Part shown: one piece after another, positions 26,066-34,901 of the stretch | Position numbering within the stretch: position 1 is the first letter of the stretch | How the letters are laid out: each line of letters opens with the position of its first letter | Assembly: GCA_026413325.1 (NCBI GenBank) | Contig: JANZYW010000009.1 | Location: 1-51,432 of the forward strand | Length of the DNA stretch: 51,432 bases | Direction: 5' to 3' | DNA from: Bacteroidia bacterium | GTDB taxonomy: Bacteria > Bacteroidota > Bacteroidia > SpSt-205 | The notes under the pieces: generated by a model | The model's database searches: none | The model's input: only the letters and a program-made list of their open reading frames with translations | What the model was told of the DNA's origin: nothing | Program-made: the position numbers and the translations under genes

Positions 26066-26678
26066 AGGCTTTTCGTATAGAATGTCGGTAGGTTTCTAAG
26101 AGATTTCGTCCTTTCTCGGAGCAGAAGCTATGGAGCAGAAGTAGAAGTGTTTCTGCATAGATTTCTGCCACTGGTCGATTTACCTGCTGTGCAAAGTCAG
26201 AATTAAGCACGATGTGAAGGATAGCATAGCTTACCCATAATGGAAGAAGGTCCACGGGTAGGTCAGGGCGAAAAATGCCTTGACGGATCCCCTCTTCCAA
26301 AGATCGGCTGAGGTGATGGGTAATAAGCTTTTGGATGCGAGGGATTACTTGGGCTCGAGCAGGTGGTAAAAGTCGCCGCAACTCCTTGAAGAGAATCGGA
26401 TTGATAGAAGCAAGTACTTGATAGGCATAACTGGCGGTAGCGGTCATGGAGAGAAGGACATTTTCACTGTGCTGGGAGCGGAGTGTCTCCAACTCGCGTT
26501 CCATGCGGGTAAGGAACGAATCTGCACAGGCGGCAATGAGCGTATCCTTCGAGTCGAAATACTCGTAGAGCGTTTTCTTTGAAATACCCAGGCTCTCGGC
26601 GATCTGGTCCATCGTCGTGGTGCGGAGGCCCTGCTGAAGGAAGAGCCGTTGGGCTGTCTCGATGATGGTGTCCCGCAC
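26055..26678 (-). CDS. TetR-family transcriptional regulator
   Basis: The 207-residue product starts with the TetR DNA-binding domain: 'VRDTIIETAQRLFLQQGLRT', then 'TMDQIAESLGISKKTLYEYF', a clear helix-turn-helix. A helical ligand-binding and dimerisation domain follows. I place the start at GTG 26678, where family homology begins. The frame is open further upstream to 26843, but that would run into the divergent amidohydrolase gene and adds unrelated residues. It heads an efflux operon, so it most likely represses its own transcription until a compound binds. A short inverted repeat at 26692-26705, just upstream, is a candidate operator. I see no good -7 box at the usual position. Confidence 0.87.
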   Translation of the reverse strand: MRDTIIETAQRLFLQQGLRTTTMDQIAESLGISKKTLYEYFDSKDTLIAACADSFLTRMERELETLRSQHSENVLLSMTATASYAYQVLASINPILFKELRRLLPPARAQVIPRIQKLITHHLSRSLEEGIRQGIFRPDLPVDLLPLWVSYAILHIVLNSDFAQQVNRPVAEIYAETLLLLLHSFCSEKGRNLLETYRHSIRKAYAK

Positions 26679-26691
26679 GCATAAGGAAACG

Positions 26692-26705
26692 CTAAAAACT
26701 TTTAG
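26692..26705. promoter_or_regulatory. Inverted repeat, candidate TetR operator
   Basis: CTAAAA and TTTTAG flank a 2-base centre, 14 bases before the tetR start, in the gap between tetR and the divergent amidohydrolase gene. The arms are only 6 bp and AT-rich, so chance is possible. Confidence 0.3.
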
Positions 26706-26732
26706 AAAGTTCCCAGTTCCCCTCGTTTTCTC

Positions 26733-26740
26733 TATCTTTA
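26733..26740 (+). promoter_or_regulatory. -7 box TATCTTTA of the omega-amidase gene
   Basis: One mismatch to TAnnTTTG (final G is A). It ends 6 bases before ATG 26747. Confidence 0.45.
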
Positions 26741-26746
26741 GGAAAG

Positions 26747-27592
26747 ATGCAAAAGCAAGTGGGTACCTTCTCATCCCATGTGCCTCAGGGAAACCTTCGA
26801 GTAGGTTGGCTTCAAATGGCTTTGTCTTGGGAGCAGCCTTCACGGAACATAGAACGGTTTGAGCAAATGCTGGAAAGATGGGGAAAAGAGGCAGAGGTGT
26901 GGGTTCTCCCTGAGATGTGGAGCACAGGTTTTTCTATGAACACAGCGATAGCAGAGAAAGAAGGAGGTATGGCTTTGATGGCTATGCAGCGATGGGCTGA
27001 GTCTTACCAGGCTTTGTTTATCGGGAGCCTCATGGTTCGGGTCGGACACCAGGTATGCAATCGTCTGTATGGGGTCTACCCAAATCGAGGTTTCTTTTCC
27101 TATGACAAACGCCACTTATTTCGGATGGCTGGGGAACAGGAGCATTATGTCGGGGGAAACAGACAGGTGGTTTTGGAGTGGAAAGGTTGGCGGATAGCCC
27201 CCCAGATCTGCTACGACCTACGGTTCCCTGTGTGGAGTCGTCTCTCTAAGCGGTACACATATGATCTCCTTGTTTATGTGGCCAACTGGCCTGCTGCTCG
27301 GCATTTTCACTGGCAGACACTCCTATCAGCTCGGGCCATAGAAAATCAAGCCTATGTACTGGGTGTGAATCGGGTAGGTAAAGATGGGAACGGCTACCAC
27401 TATCGGGGGGGGAGTACTCTTGTTGATTTTCAAGGGAGGCATGTTCTCCATGCAGGTGAAGCAGAGGGAGCTTTTGTGGCTTCGATAGCGTATCAAGCAC
27501 TCGCTGATTATCGAGATACTTTCCCTGCGTGGCGAGATGCGGATAACTTTGAGTTTAGCCCGCCCGTCGAAGTCGATCTCTGTTTCCCATAG
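26747..27592 (+). CDS. Nitrilase-superfamily omega-amidase-like hydrolase (Nit2/YafV type)
   Basis: The 281-residue product carries the nitrilase triad. The Glu is in 'WVLPEMWSTGF', the Lys in 'SYDKRHLFRMAGE' and the nucleophile Cys in 'APQICYDLRFPVWSR'. The 'EMWSTGF' and 'QICYDLRFP' forms are those of YafV/NIT2 omega-amidases, which hydrolyse alpha-ketoglutaramate and related omega-amides and so repair by-products of glutamine transamination. Homology begins near residue 18, and the first ~17 residues are an unusual N-terminal extension. ATG 26747 follows a one-mismatch -7 box by six bases. The next gene, ftsW, starts 42 bp after the stop with its own box. Confidence 0.88.
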   Translation: MQKQVGTFSSHVPQGNLRVGWLQMALSWEQPSRNIERFEQMLERWGKEAEVWVLPEMWSTGFSMNTAIAEKEGGMALMAMQRWAESYQALFIGSLMVRVGHQVCNRLYGVYPNRGFFSYDKRHLFRMAGEQEHYVGGNRQVVLEWKGWRIAPQICYDLRFPVWSRLSKRYTYDLLVYVANWPAARHFHWQTLLSARAIENQAYVLGVNRVGKDGNGYHYRGGSTLVDFQGRHVLHAGEAEGAFVASIAYQALADYRDTFPAWRDADNFEFSPPVEVDLCFP

Positions 27593-27622
27593 GAGCCAAT
27601 CCTTTTGCCTGTCAGAGTCTCT

Positions 27623-27630
27623 TACCTTTG
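27623..27630 (+). promoter_or_regulatory. -7 box TACCTTTG of ftsW and the division cluster
   Basis: Exact TAnnTTTG match ending 4 bases before GTG 27635. A TTTTG at 27603-27607 lies 15 bases upstream, somewhat closer than the usual -33 element. Confidence 0.6.
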
Positions 27631-27634
27631 CCTT

Positions 27635-28726
27635 GTGTCGGATACACTACGCGGAGACCGGGTATTGTGGATAGTAGCGCTGCTATTGGGGGTGTTCGGT
27701 CTTCTGGTAGTGTACAGTGCCACGGTAAGTCTGGTTTTCCGACATCATCCTGAGATGCCTGAGTATTATCTGGTGAAGCATGGACTTACTCTTATTGTAT
27801 CTTTTTTCTTGGCATATGTGGTTCATCTTACAGATTATAGGAGGTGGGGGGCTTTATTTGAGATTTTCTGGTGGATATCGGTTGTTCTACTCATTTATGT
27901 ATTCTTTCGTGGTGGAGGGGCTCAACGATGGATATACATTGGAGGTATTTCTTTGCAGCCTTCTGAGCTGGCTCGATTTACTCTGATGGGCGTTTTAGCA
28001 TATCGGATGGCTGCAGCCCCAGAGAGATTGGTGGATTGGGAGGGACTCTTTCCCCTTCTTTGGCGGGTGGGGCTTACTTTTGGCTTGATAGCTCCTCTAA
28101 ACCTCAGCAACGGTCTCCTGCTTCTCTCTCTGAGTGGTCTTTTCTTGTATATCGGGGGGGTTCCTCTTCGATTTCTACTGCGGATAGCTGGCATAGGTAT
28201 CTTGCTGGTAGGGGTTTTATTTCTGGTTGCTCCTCGAGCGAAAGTGTGGCAGCAGCGCATTTTGGCTTATTGGAAAGGAGAGGTGGTAGCGGCTCCTCGG
28301 GTAGACGACTACCAGCGGGCGCATGCTTCTCTGGCTGTCTACTCTGGGGGAATATGGGGGAAAGGGCCCGGTAGGAGTACCCAGCGCTATTACCTTCCTC
28401 AGTCTTATTCTGATTTTGCTTACTCTATCCTAATCGAGGAATATGGTCTGGTGGGGGGGCTGCTTATCCTGGGGCTGTATGCACTGTTTTTGTGGCGTTT
28501 AGCAGCCCTTGCGACTTTAGCGACAGGTTTCGCACAGCTACTATTGATAGGGGCATTTTTGCAGATAGCGATGCAAGTGATCATACATGTGGGCGTTAGC
28601 TTAGAGCTCTTACCGATCACGGGGATTCCGCTTCCCTGGATTAGTTTAGGGGGGAGTTCGCTTTTAGTTCAAGCGCTTTTATTGGGCTTATCCTTAGCTG
28701 TGAGTTCGAAGGTTTTGAGCAAATGA
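27635..28726 (+). CDS. ftsW: Peptidoglycan glycosyltransferase FtsW (SEDS family)
   Basis: FtsW polymerises lipid II glycan strands at the division site in the inner membrane. The 363-residue product has about ten membrane helices and the SEDS signatures 'GGGAQRWIYIGGISLQPSELARF' (first half), 'GPGRSTQRYYLPQSYSDFAYSI' and 'LLPITGIPLPWISLGGSS'. RodA is a close relative, but the position before murG points to FtsW. I chose the GTG at 27635 because the exact -7 box lies between it and the earlier in-frame TTG at 27605. Its stop overlaps the murG ATG by four bases. Confidence 0.9.
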   Translation: MSDTLRGDRVLWIVALLLGVFGLLVVYSATVSLVFRHHPEMPEYYLVKHGLTLIVSFFLAYVVHLTDYRRWGALFEIFWWISVVLLIYVFFRGGGAQRWIYIGGISLQPSELARFTLMGVLAYRMAAAPERLVDWEGLFPLLWRVGLTFGLIAPLNLSNGLLLLSLSGLFLYIGGVPLRFLLRIAGIGILLVGVLFLVAPRAKVWQQRILAYWKGEVVAAPRVDDYQRAHASLAVYSGGIWGKGPGRSTQRYYLPQSYSDFAYSILIEEYGLVGGLLILGLYALFLWRLAALATLATGFAQLLLIGAFLQIAMQVIIHVGVSLELLPITGIPLPWISLGGSSLLVQALLLGLSLAVSSKVLSK

Positions 28727-29799
28727 GTTTAGTGATCGCGGCTGGGGGCACTGGGGGACATGTTTTCCCTGCTTTGGCGGTAGCACAAGTCTGGCGGGAT
28801 CGATGGCCCACTGTGCCTGTGTTTTGGATGGGGGTTCGTGCCGGAAAGGAGCGGCGATGGGTAGAGGCGGCGGGTTTTCCTTTTCATGGGCTGAGGTCGG
28901 GAGGATGGCAGCCCTCTTTAGGCTGGAGGAACCTTCGCCTGGCCTATCGCTTACCCATCGCTGCCGTAGAAACGAGCTTTTTATTTTCTCGCTTGCGTCC
29001 GCGGGTAGTCTTCACAACAGGAGGCTATCCCGGACTTCTTCCTGGTTTTTGGGCACGGCTGTATCGCATCCCGCTGGTCGTACTGGAGCTTAATCGGTAT
29101 GCAGGTCGTACGGTTCGCTGGCTTAGCCGATGGGCTACGGAGGTTTACGGGGCTTTTTCTCAGGTAGAAGGAATATCTCCTTCCGTGTCTTTTAGATGGA
29201 TGGGGGTTCCTGTTCGTTTTTCCTCTGAAGACAGGTCCCGCTACACATCCGCCACGGCTAAAGCATACTGGGGCTTTCCTGTAGAATCTCCAGTAGTTTT
29301 GGTTTTGGGGGGAAGCCAGGGGTCTTCTGCGTTGAACCGGGCGGTGGAACAAATGGTGGACGCCTGGATAGAAGCTGGCCTCTCTGTCCTTTGGCAAGTG
29401 GGGGGAAGAGAAGAAGAAATCCGAAGTCGAAGCATTCGTAGAATCGCTTTCATAGAAGATATGGCTGCAGCCTATACAGCAGCGGATGTAGTGGTGAGTC
29501 GAGCAGGAGGTTCTACCTTAGGAGAGTTAGCCTGGTGGGGTAAGGCTTCCATACTGGTGCCTTCTCCCTACGTGGCGGAAGACCACCAGCGGAAAAATGC
29601 GCTGTATTGGGAGGAGAGAGGTGCTGCTATAGTCGTTTCCGAGGAGGAAGGCGAAACTCTAAGGGAGGCAGTGATACGTCTCGCAAAGGATGCTTCCCTC
29701 CGGCGCCAATATGAGGAGGCGGCTCGAAACCTTTGTAGAACGGAGGCAGCTAAAGCTATCGCTGAAGCTCTCTATCAGATAGGCTATGGATCTACCTAA
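28723..29799 (+). CDS. murG: UDP-GlcNAc:lipid I N-acetylglucosaminyltransferase MurG
   Basis: MurG adds GlcNAc to lipid I on the cytosolic face of the membrane to give lipid II. The 358-residue product has 'VIAAGGTGGHVFPALAVA' at the N-terminus, 'TTGGYPGLLPGFWARLYRIP' in the acceptor half, and the UDP-sugar site 'LVLGGSQGSSALNRAV' with 'VVSRAGGSTLGELAWWGKASILVPSP' in the C-terminal half. In most MurG proteins the middle motif reads 'HEQNAVAG'; here it is 'LELNRYAGRT', a notable divergence. The start overlaps ftsW (ATGA), and the stop overlaps murC by 14 bp. Confidence 0.93.
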   Translation: MSLVIAAGGTGGHVFPALAVAQVWRDRWPTVPVFWMGVRAGKERRWVEAAGFPFHGLRSGGWQPSLGWRNLRLAYRLPIAAVETSFLFSRLRPRVVFTTGGYPGLLPGFWARLYRIPLVVLELNRYAGRTVRWLSRWATEVYGAFSQVEGISPSVSFRWMGVPVRFSSEDRSRYTSATAKAYWGFPVESPVVLVLGGSQGSSALNRAVEQMVDAWIEAGLSVLWQVGGREEEIRSRSIRRIAFIEDMAAAYTAADVVVSRAGGSTLGELAWWGKASILVPSPYVAEDHQRKNALYWEERGAAIVVSEEEGETLREAVIRLAKDASLRRQYEEAARNLCRTEAAKAIAEALYQIGYGST

Positions 29800-31093
29800 A
29801 CGGCTTCGACTGTGGGGGATAGGGGGGGTGGGGATGAGTGCCTTAGCTCAGCACCTCCATCGACGAGGACATATCTTGACTGGCTATGATAGAGAGCCTT
29901 CTCCTTTGACAGAGCTCCTTTTTGAGAGGGGGATCCCGATAGATTTTCAGCCGAATCCCTCGCGCTTAGAGCAAACAGAGGGAATCATCTATACCCCTGC
30001 CATTCCTCGGGATTTTCCTGAGTGGGAGGAGGTACGGAGGCGAGGGCTGCCCACTTGGCGACGGGCAGAAGCCTTGTCCGCTTGTGTGGCTCCTTATTCT
30101 GTGATAGCCGTAGCAGGAGCTCATGGAAAGACCACAACCAGCGCCATTTTGAGTTGGCTTCTCCACGCTGTGGGGGCTTCTCCAACCGCATTCGTTGGGG
30201 GCATCATGCGAAATTTTTCCAGTACCTATGTGGCAGGAGAGAGCGACTGGGCTGTGGTCGAAGCGGACGAGTATGATAGGGCTTTTCATCTTCTACAGCC
30301 TATCCATGCCATCCTGCAGAGTGTCGATCCTGACCATTTGGAGGTATATGGGTCGGCAGAGGGTGTATTGGAGGCCTACAGAGTATTTCTCTCACAAGTA
30401 AAAGACCTCTGTGTAGGGCCTGAAAGGTTACCCGACCTGGGGCGTCGGATTCTCCGATACGAACTGATTGATTACAGCGCTGAGAAAGGAGAAATCACTT
30501 TTTCCTATCGATGGGCGGGTGGAAAGCGCACGGCTGTGTGGTACCAGCTGGGGCATCACTATGCAGAAAATGCGTCTGCAGCTCTCACTCTTTTGGAGGC
30601 TTTGGGTTATGGGGTAGCCCCTTTGTTAGAAGCACTTACCGAGTTTCAAGGGGTCCACAGACGAATGGAGACCTACCCTGTTTCTGATAAGTATTGGGTC
30701 GTAAGTGATTATGCGCACCATCCTACCGAGATCCGAGCGACGATTCAAAGTATACGGTCGATTTTTCCTGATAAGCAATTAGTAGTTTTTTTCCAGCCCC
30801 ATCTGTACAGTCGCACTGCTTTTTTCGCAAAGGAGTTTGCAGAAGCCCTTTCAGCTGCGGATAGAGTAGTGCTTTTCCCCATCTATGCGGCACGTGAGCC
30901 TTCCACACCTCATGTTACGAGCAAATTGATTTCTCAACATATATGCGTTCCTGTTTATGAAGTAGTAACTTTGAACCTAAGTATGCAAGAGTTTTCGACT
31001 ATTCTCCCTTCCCATCCCGCGGTTATTCTCGTTCTGGGAGCTGGTGATATCTATCAGCTGGTTCCGTTCATACTGGAATACTTAGCAAAGTAG
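29786..31093 (+). CDS. murC: UDP-N-acetylmuramate--L-alanine ligase MurC
   Basis: MurC uses ATP to attach L-alanine to UDP-N-acetylmuramic acid in the cytosol. The 435-residue product has the N-terminal 'LWGIGGVGMSALAQHLHRRGH', the Mur P-loop 'VAGAHGKTTTSAILSWLL', the Mg-site 'VVEADEYDRAF' and the C-terminal 'VSDYAHHPTEIRATI'. It is slightly shorter than average. The related Mpl ligase is possible but less likely given the position between murG and ftsQ. Its ATG lies within the last codons of murG, and ftsQ starts seven bases after its stop. Confidence 0.92.
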   Translation: MDLPKRLRLWGIGGVGMSALAQHLHRRGHILTGYDREPSPLTELLFERGIPIDFQPNPSRLEQTEGIIYTPAIPRDFPEWEEVRRRGLPTWRRAEALSACVAPYSVIAVAGAHGKTTTSAILSWLLHAVGASPTAFVGGIMRNFSSTYVAGESDWAVVEADEYDRAFHLLQPIHAILQSVDPDHLEVYGSAEGVLEAYRVFLSQVKDLCVGPERLPDLGRRILRYELIDYSAEKGEITFSYRWAGGKRTAVWYQLGHHYAENASAALTLLEALGYGVAPLLEALTEFQGVHRRMETYPVSDKYWVVSDYAHHPTEIRATIQSIRSIFPDKQLVVFFQPHLYSRTAFFAKEFAEALSAADRVVLFPIYAAREPSTPHVTSKLISQHICVPVYEVVTLNLSMQEFSTILPSHPAVILVLGAGDIYQLVPFILEYLAK

Positions 31094-31100
31094 GCATCCC

Positions 31101-31781
31101 ATGAAGCGTATAGGGTGGTTTATTTTAGTTCTTCTGGGAACGGTAGGGGGATGGGGGATGGGGGATGGGTATTATACTGCCTTGCAGGAGCGGGGTAAAT
31201 GGCGGCTCAGAGGAGAAGGGATATTATGGGATAGTGCGTGGGCAGCTCGTCACGTAGAAGCTGTGAAGGTGTTTAGTCCAGTTGAGCGATTATGGGAGTT
31301 TTGGAAGGGGCTTCAGGAGACGGAGCTCTTTCATCAAGTGAGAGTATACTACACTGGGACGGGGGATGTGGTTGTGCAAGCTGTCACGAGAACTCCAGCT
31401 GCTCGAGTTGCTCTTCCTTTGCGTCAGTATTATGTCGACAGAGAAGGGCATCGATTACCGATGATTCGTTCCTTGGATCTTCCTATTATTGAGCTGGGGC
31501 GTTGGGATAGCGTAGCCATTGCTTTTTTTCTTGGATGGTGGAGTGCTAAGCCGTGGTATCACAGAGCCGTTAGCCGTCTCTACCAAGCAGCGGATGGGAT
31601 TTGGTACGGCTATTTGGAGATTGCTTCTGAAACCTTCGTTCTGGGGCGGACTCCTCATTTGCCCACGGCATTGAGTCAATGGGAGGTGTACCTTCGCGCC
31701 ATCCAGCCCAAGCAGGGAGGGGATGCCTGTAGGAGGGTCATCCTACATGTCCCCGGGCAAATTGTATGCGAAACCAGTTAG
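31101..31781 (+). CDS. ftsQ: Cell-division protein FtsQ/DivIB-like
   Basis: FtsQ is a single-pass inner-membrane protein that links cytosolic division proteins to the periplasmic septal machinery. The 226-residue product has one N-terminal membrane helix ('RIGWFILVLLGTVGGWGMG'), then a periplasmic part with a weak POTRA-like region and the FtsQ-type segment 'VQAVTRTPAARVALPLRQYYVDREGHRLP'. Sequence similarity in this family is low. The call rests on that segment, topology and the conserved position between murC and ftsA. Confidence 0.8.
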   Translation: MKRIGWFILVLLGTVGGWGMGDGYYTALQERGKWRLRGEGILWDSAWAARHVEAVKVFSPVERLWEFWKGLQETELFHQVRVYYTGTGDVVVQAVTRTPAARVALPLRQYYVDREGHRLPMIRSLDLPIIELGRWDSVAIAFFLGWWSAKPWYHRAVSRLYQAADGIWYGYLEIASETFVLGRTPHLPTALSQWEVYLRAIQPKQGGDACRRVILHVPGQIVCETS

Positions 31782-31786
31782 AAGCT

Positions 31787-33088
31787 ATGAGAGATATATG
31801 GGGAGTGATAGACATTGGCACTCGCCAGGTGCGGGTGCTTATCGGTCAGCCTGATGTGCATGGGCGGGTGAGTGTGTTAGGTGCTGGCATCGCCCCTGCG
31901 GAAGGGATAGATGATCGGGGGGTGGCGAACATCGAACGGATGGCTTCATCTATCAATAAAGCCATTCAACAAGCGACCCAGCAGTCGGGAGCGATATTAC
32001 AGCGGGTGTGGGTAGGTCTCAGTCACTCTGATTTACGGGGGGAATCAACCCAGGCTATCATTACCTTCCCCCAAGAGGATCACGAGATTACGCTGGAAGA
32101 CCTCGAACGGTTGCGTTTGCAAGCTGTTCAGCGTCCTCTTCCACCAGACATGGAGCTCATACATGCGATTCCTCAGACCTATCATCTGGACAGTCGTCAA
32201 GATGTGCGAGACCCTGTTGGTATGAGTGGTATCCGGTTAGAGGGGCAATTTTATCTTGTTTATGCCCCCCAAACCCATCTCAACATGTTGCGGCGGTGCT
32301 TCCAACGGCTAAAGTTAGAGGTAGAAGGCTTTGTTTCTCGTGCGATCATCGCTGCGGAGGCGCTTTTGTCTCCCGAGCTCAAGTCCTCCGGAGTAGGTTT
32401 TTTGTATTTAGGGGCTCACTCTACTGCAGTAGTTCTATATGCAGATGGCATACTGCGCCATTTCTCTGTCCTTCCCTTAGGGGGGCATTTGGTCACGATG
32501 GACATACGAGAAGCTTTGCGGGTTATTATGCCTACCCAGGCTGAAGCCCTCAAAATCCAGGAGGGAGTTGCCCGTTCAAGTCAGGTGAGTGAAGAAGAAA
32601 TTCTCCGCCTTCGTCTGCCTGGGCAGCCTGGGCCGTTAGATGTGCGGAAGCGATTTTTAGCGCAAGTCATTGAAGCTCGATTAGAAGAGATACTTCTTTT
32701 TGTCGCAAAAGAGATCGAAAAAGCACAGTTGCTTCGTCGGCTGTATGGTGGGGTCTATCTCGCCGGGGGGGGCGCTCTCATGCGAGATATAGAAAGTTTG
32801 GTAGAATATGTTTTGGGCGAAAGAGCAGTCCGTGTTGATATTCGTCCTTTGTTAGGACGTGGGCTAATCGAGGGGGTTAATACACCTCAGATGGCTGGAG
32901 CCGTCGCTTTGTTGCACACTGTACCTATGCTGCGAGAATTCCTTCCTCCTTTGCCGCCCTCAGCGAGCGGTAAGAAACGCAAAGATGCATTTCCTGCCCC
33001 CTCTTCTAAGCCCTCAGGAAAGCTCCTTTCTAAGTTGCGTTCTATACTTGAAAATAATCTCAAAATATCACAGGATTTGATCGATTAG
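31787..33088 (+). CDS. ftsA: Cell-division protein FtsA
   Basis: FtsA is an actin-like ATPase that tethers FtsZ to the membrane. The 433-residue product opens with the phosphate-1 motif 'WGVIDIGTRQVRVLIGQP'. It has 'VGLSHSDLRGESTQ' in the 1C domain, 'GFLYLGAHSTAVVLYADG' (phosphate 2) and 'GGVYLAGGGALMRDIESLVEY' (adenosine motif). A Lys/Pro-rich linker leads to a C-terminal amphipathic segment ('LSKLRSILENNLKIS'), which fits the membrane anchor. The start is ATG 31787, five bases after the ftsQ stop; an earlier in-frame codon at 31766 would overlap ftsQ. Confidence 0.93.
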   Translation: MRDIWGVIDIGTRQVRVLIGQPDVHGRVSVLGAGIAPAEGIDDRGVANIERMASSINKAIQQATQQSGAILQRVWVGLSHSDLRGESTQAIITFPQEDHEITLEDLERLRLQAVQRPLPPDMELIHAIPQTYHLDSRQDVRDPVGMSGIRLEGQFYLVYAPQTHLNMLRRCFQRLKLEVEGFVSRAIIAAEALLSPELKSSGVGFLYLGAHSTAVVLYADGILRHFSVLPLGGHLVTMDIREALRVIMPTQAEALKIQEGVARSSQVSEEEILRLRLPGQPGPLDVRKRFLAQVIEARLEEILLFVAKEIEKAQLLRRLYGGVYLAGGGALMRDIESLVEYVLGERAVRVDIRPLLGRGLIEGVNTPQMAGAVALLHTVPMLREFLPPLPPSASGKKRKDAFPAPSSKPSGKLLSKLRSILENNLKISQDLID

Positions 33089-33114
33089 AGTATGCAAATA
33101 AAACACACATATCT

Positions 33115-34431
33115 ATGAGCATCAGTTTTTCTCATGAACCTTTGCCTTCTATTATTACGGTACTCGGTGTGGGAGGGGCCGGATGCAATGCGGTGGCGAA
33201 CATGTTTCGGCAGGGTATTCATGGGGTGGATTTTGTGGTATGTAATACCGATAGTCAAGTTTTGGGTATCAATCCAGTTCCTCGCCGGGTACTGATAGGT
33301 CAGAAACTAACGGGAGGGCTCGGGTGTGGAGCGGATCCCGAGCGAGGCAAGCAGGCTGCTCAGGAGAGCATAGATGAAATCCGCCAGCTTTTTCCTCCCC
33401 ATGTTCGAATGGTATTTTTGACCGCTGGTTTGGGAGGGGGGACAGGAACAGGAGCGATGCCGATCATTGCCGAGCTGTGCCAGAGCTTGGGACTCCTGAC
33501 GGTAGCAGTGGTCTCACTGCCTTTCAAGTACGAAGGAGAGCCCCGAAAAAGAAACGCTATGAAGGGTTTGACTGAGTTAGAAGCTCACGTGGACGCGCTG
33601 GTTGTCATCCACAATAATAACCTTCTTCGTGTAGCATCTAAGAGCATGCGGCAGAAAGAGGCTTTCTTGATGGCAGACCAGGTACTCTATAGGGCTGTTC
33701 GAGGGATTGCCGAGGTAGTTACCAAGCCAGGATATATCAATGTGGACTTCGCAGATGTGAGGACCGTTATGCAAAATGGTGGATACGCTCTCTTAGGTAT
33801 GTCCACTCAAAGAGGAGAAAACAGGGCGCTTATGGCTGTGGAGGAAGCCTTGAGCTCCCCCCTCTTAGATGATGTAGATATTCGAGGGGCGAGGGGGCTT
33901 CTGGTGAATGTAACTGCTTCACCCGATACGCTTACTGTGCAAGAGACGGAGGAAATCATGAATCGTATTGCCGAAGCATTGGGTGAAGCCGATACCCATA
34001 TCATCATGGGGCAAGTCTTTGATGAGCAGGCGGGGGAAGAGCTCAGCCTCACTCTTATCGCGACGGGGCTGGAGCGCCCTCCCTCCTTAGATACCGAGAA
34101 AACCCAGAAAGTAGAACGCAGGTTGCCTCTTTCCCCTCCTTCTCCCATCGAGATGGAGCTGCCTTTGGGGACATCTCCCAATCTCCCTTCCTCTCCTGCG
34201 GAGCCTTCTTTACCTCCCCCTTCATTGGAGGAACGGCTCCGTCAGTTAGATAAGGATCCTCGAGCTTTAGAAAGGGCTCGGACCTCTCCCGCCTATCAAC
34301 GATACAAACCGCCTACCACCACGGGTCCCTCGATACCGCCTCTTTCTTCCACACGGATAGAGCCGGATGAACAAGGGGGAGGGATCGTTCTGCGTCGCCA
34401 AAATCCCCGACTCTACGATAACGCTGACTGA
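33115..34431 (+). CDS. ftsZ: Cell-division GTPase FtsZ
   Basis: FtsZ polymerises into the cytokinetic ring. The 438-residue product has 'VLGVGGAGCNAVANM', the tubulin signature 'GLGGGTGTGAMP' (Gly-rich loop at about 106-113) and the T7-loop region 'YINVDFADVRTVM'. A Pro/Ser-rich linker of about 100 residues follows. The C-terminal peptide 'RRQNPRLYDNAD' resembles the DNxD ending of FtsZ in Bacteroidota, where it binds FtsA. It starts 26 bp after ftsA, the largest gap of the cluster, but I see no -7 box there, so it is probably co-transcribed. Confidence 0.96.
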   Translation: MSISFSHEPLPSIITVLGVGGAGCNAVANMFRQGIHGVDFVVCNTDSQVLGINPVPRRVLIGQKLTGGLGCGADPERGKQAAQESIDEIRQLFPPHVRMVFLTAGLGGGTGTGAMPIIAELCQSLGLLTVAVVSLPFKYEGEPRKRNAMKGLTELEAHVDALVVIHNNNLLRVASKSMRQKEAFLMADQVLYRAVRGIAEVVTKPGYINVDFADVRTVMQNGGYALLGMSTQRGENRALMAVEEALSSPLLDDVDIRGARGLLVNVTASPDTLTVQETEEIMNRIAEALGEADTHIIMGQVFDEQAGEELSLTLIATGLERPPSLDTEKTQKVERRLPLSPPSPIEMELPLGTSPNLPSSPAEPSLPPPSLEERLRQLDKDPRALERARTSPAYQRYKPPTTTGPSIPPLSSTRIEPDEQGGGIVLRRQNPRLYDNAD

Positions 34432-34436
34432 CCTTT

Positions 34437-34901
34437 ATGTCCCACGAATGGGTCCGATATGCAAAGTTCTGGCTCATTGCGATCGAAGCTCGGACAGAGC
34501 TGATTTTGGGCCGCTGGCTGTCCCGCCTCATTACCCTCCTGTGGGTAGGAATGGCGGTCTTTATAGCTACGCTCTTGTGTACCGCTGCACTAGTATTCTG
34601 GTTTGCTGAAAAGTGGGGCTGGGTCAGTGCTTTTCTTGTTGCTTCGGGGCTGTGGCTGGGAGGTGCTTTTTTGATCGGATGGGGCGCTCCTCGATGGCTT
34701 CGGAACCAGTTCGCTTATAGAGAGGCCCTCTATCGGTATCGGCTCGCAAGAGCGGGTATCCGCCTTATGGAGAGAGGAGGAAGGCAGTCAGTTATGGCAT
34801 CTTTTCCCTCTTTATGGGGGCAATGGATTCTCCCTTTTGTCTGGCGTATGGGGAAGCGATGGCTGATGCGTAAGCTACGTCAATGGTGGAGTCATCTATG
34901 A
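34437..34901 (+). CDS. Small membrane protein, Holin-X/YqjE-like topology
   Basis: The 154-residue product has two adjacent membrane helices at about 30-75 ('LITLLWVGMAVFIATLLC' and 'VSAFLVASGLWLGGAFLIG') and Arg-rich flanks. The C-terminal half is also basic ('WRMGKRWLMRKLRQWW'). This two-helix hairpin with positive tails recalls the phage-holin-like YqjE/Holin-X families, but the match is by pattern only and no function is implied. It starts six bases after ftsZ and its stop overlaps the ATG of the ether-lipid synthase gene (ATGA), so it belongs to the distal end of the division operon. Confidence 0.7.
   Translation: MSHEWVRYAKFWLIAIEARTELILGRWLSRLITLLWVGMAVFIATLLCTAALVFWFAEKWGWVSAFLVASGLWLGGAFLIGWGAPRWLRNQFAYREALYRYRLARAGIRLMERGGRQSVMASFPSLWGQWILPFVWRMGKRWLMRKLRQWWSHL

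Noticed and set aside
22592-33420. Exact TAnnTTTG matches inside genes (for example 22592, 29294, 33413)
   Set aside because: No start codon in a coding frame lies 3-6 bases downstream; their number is near chance expectation.
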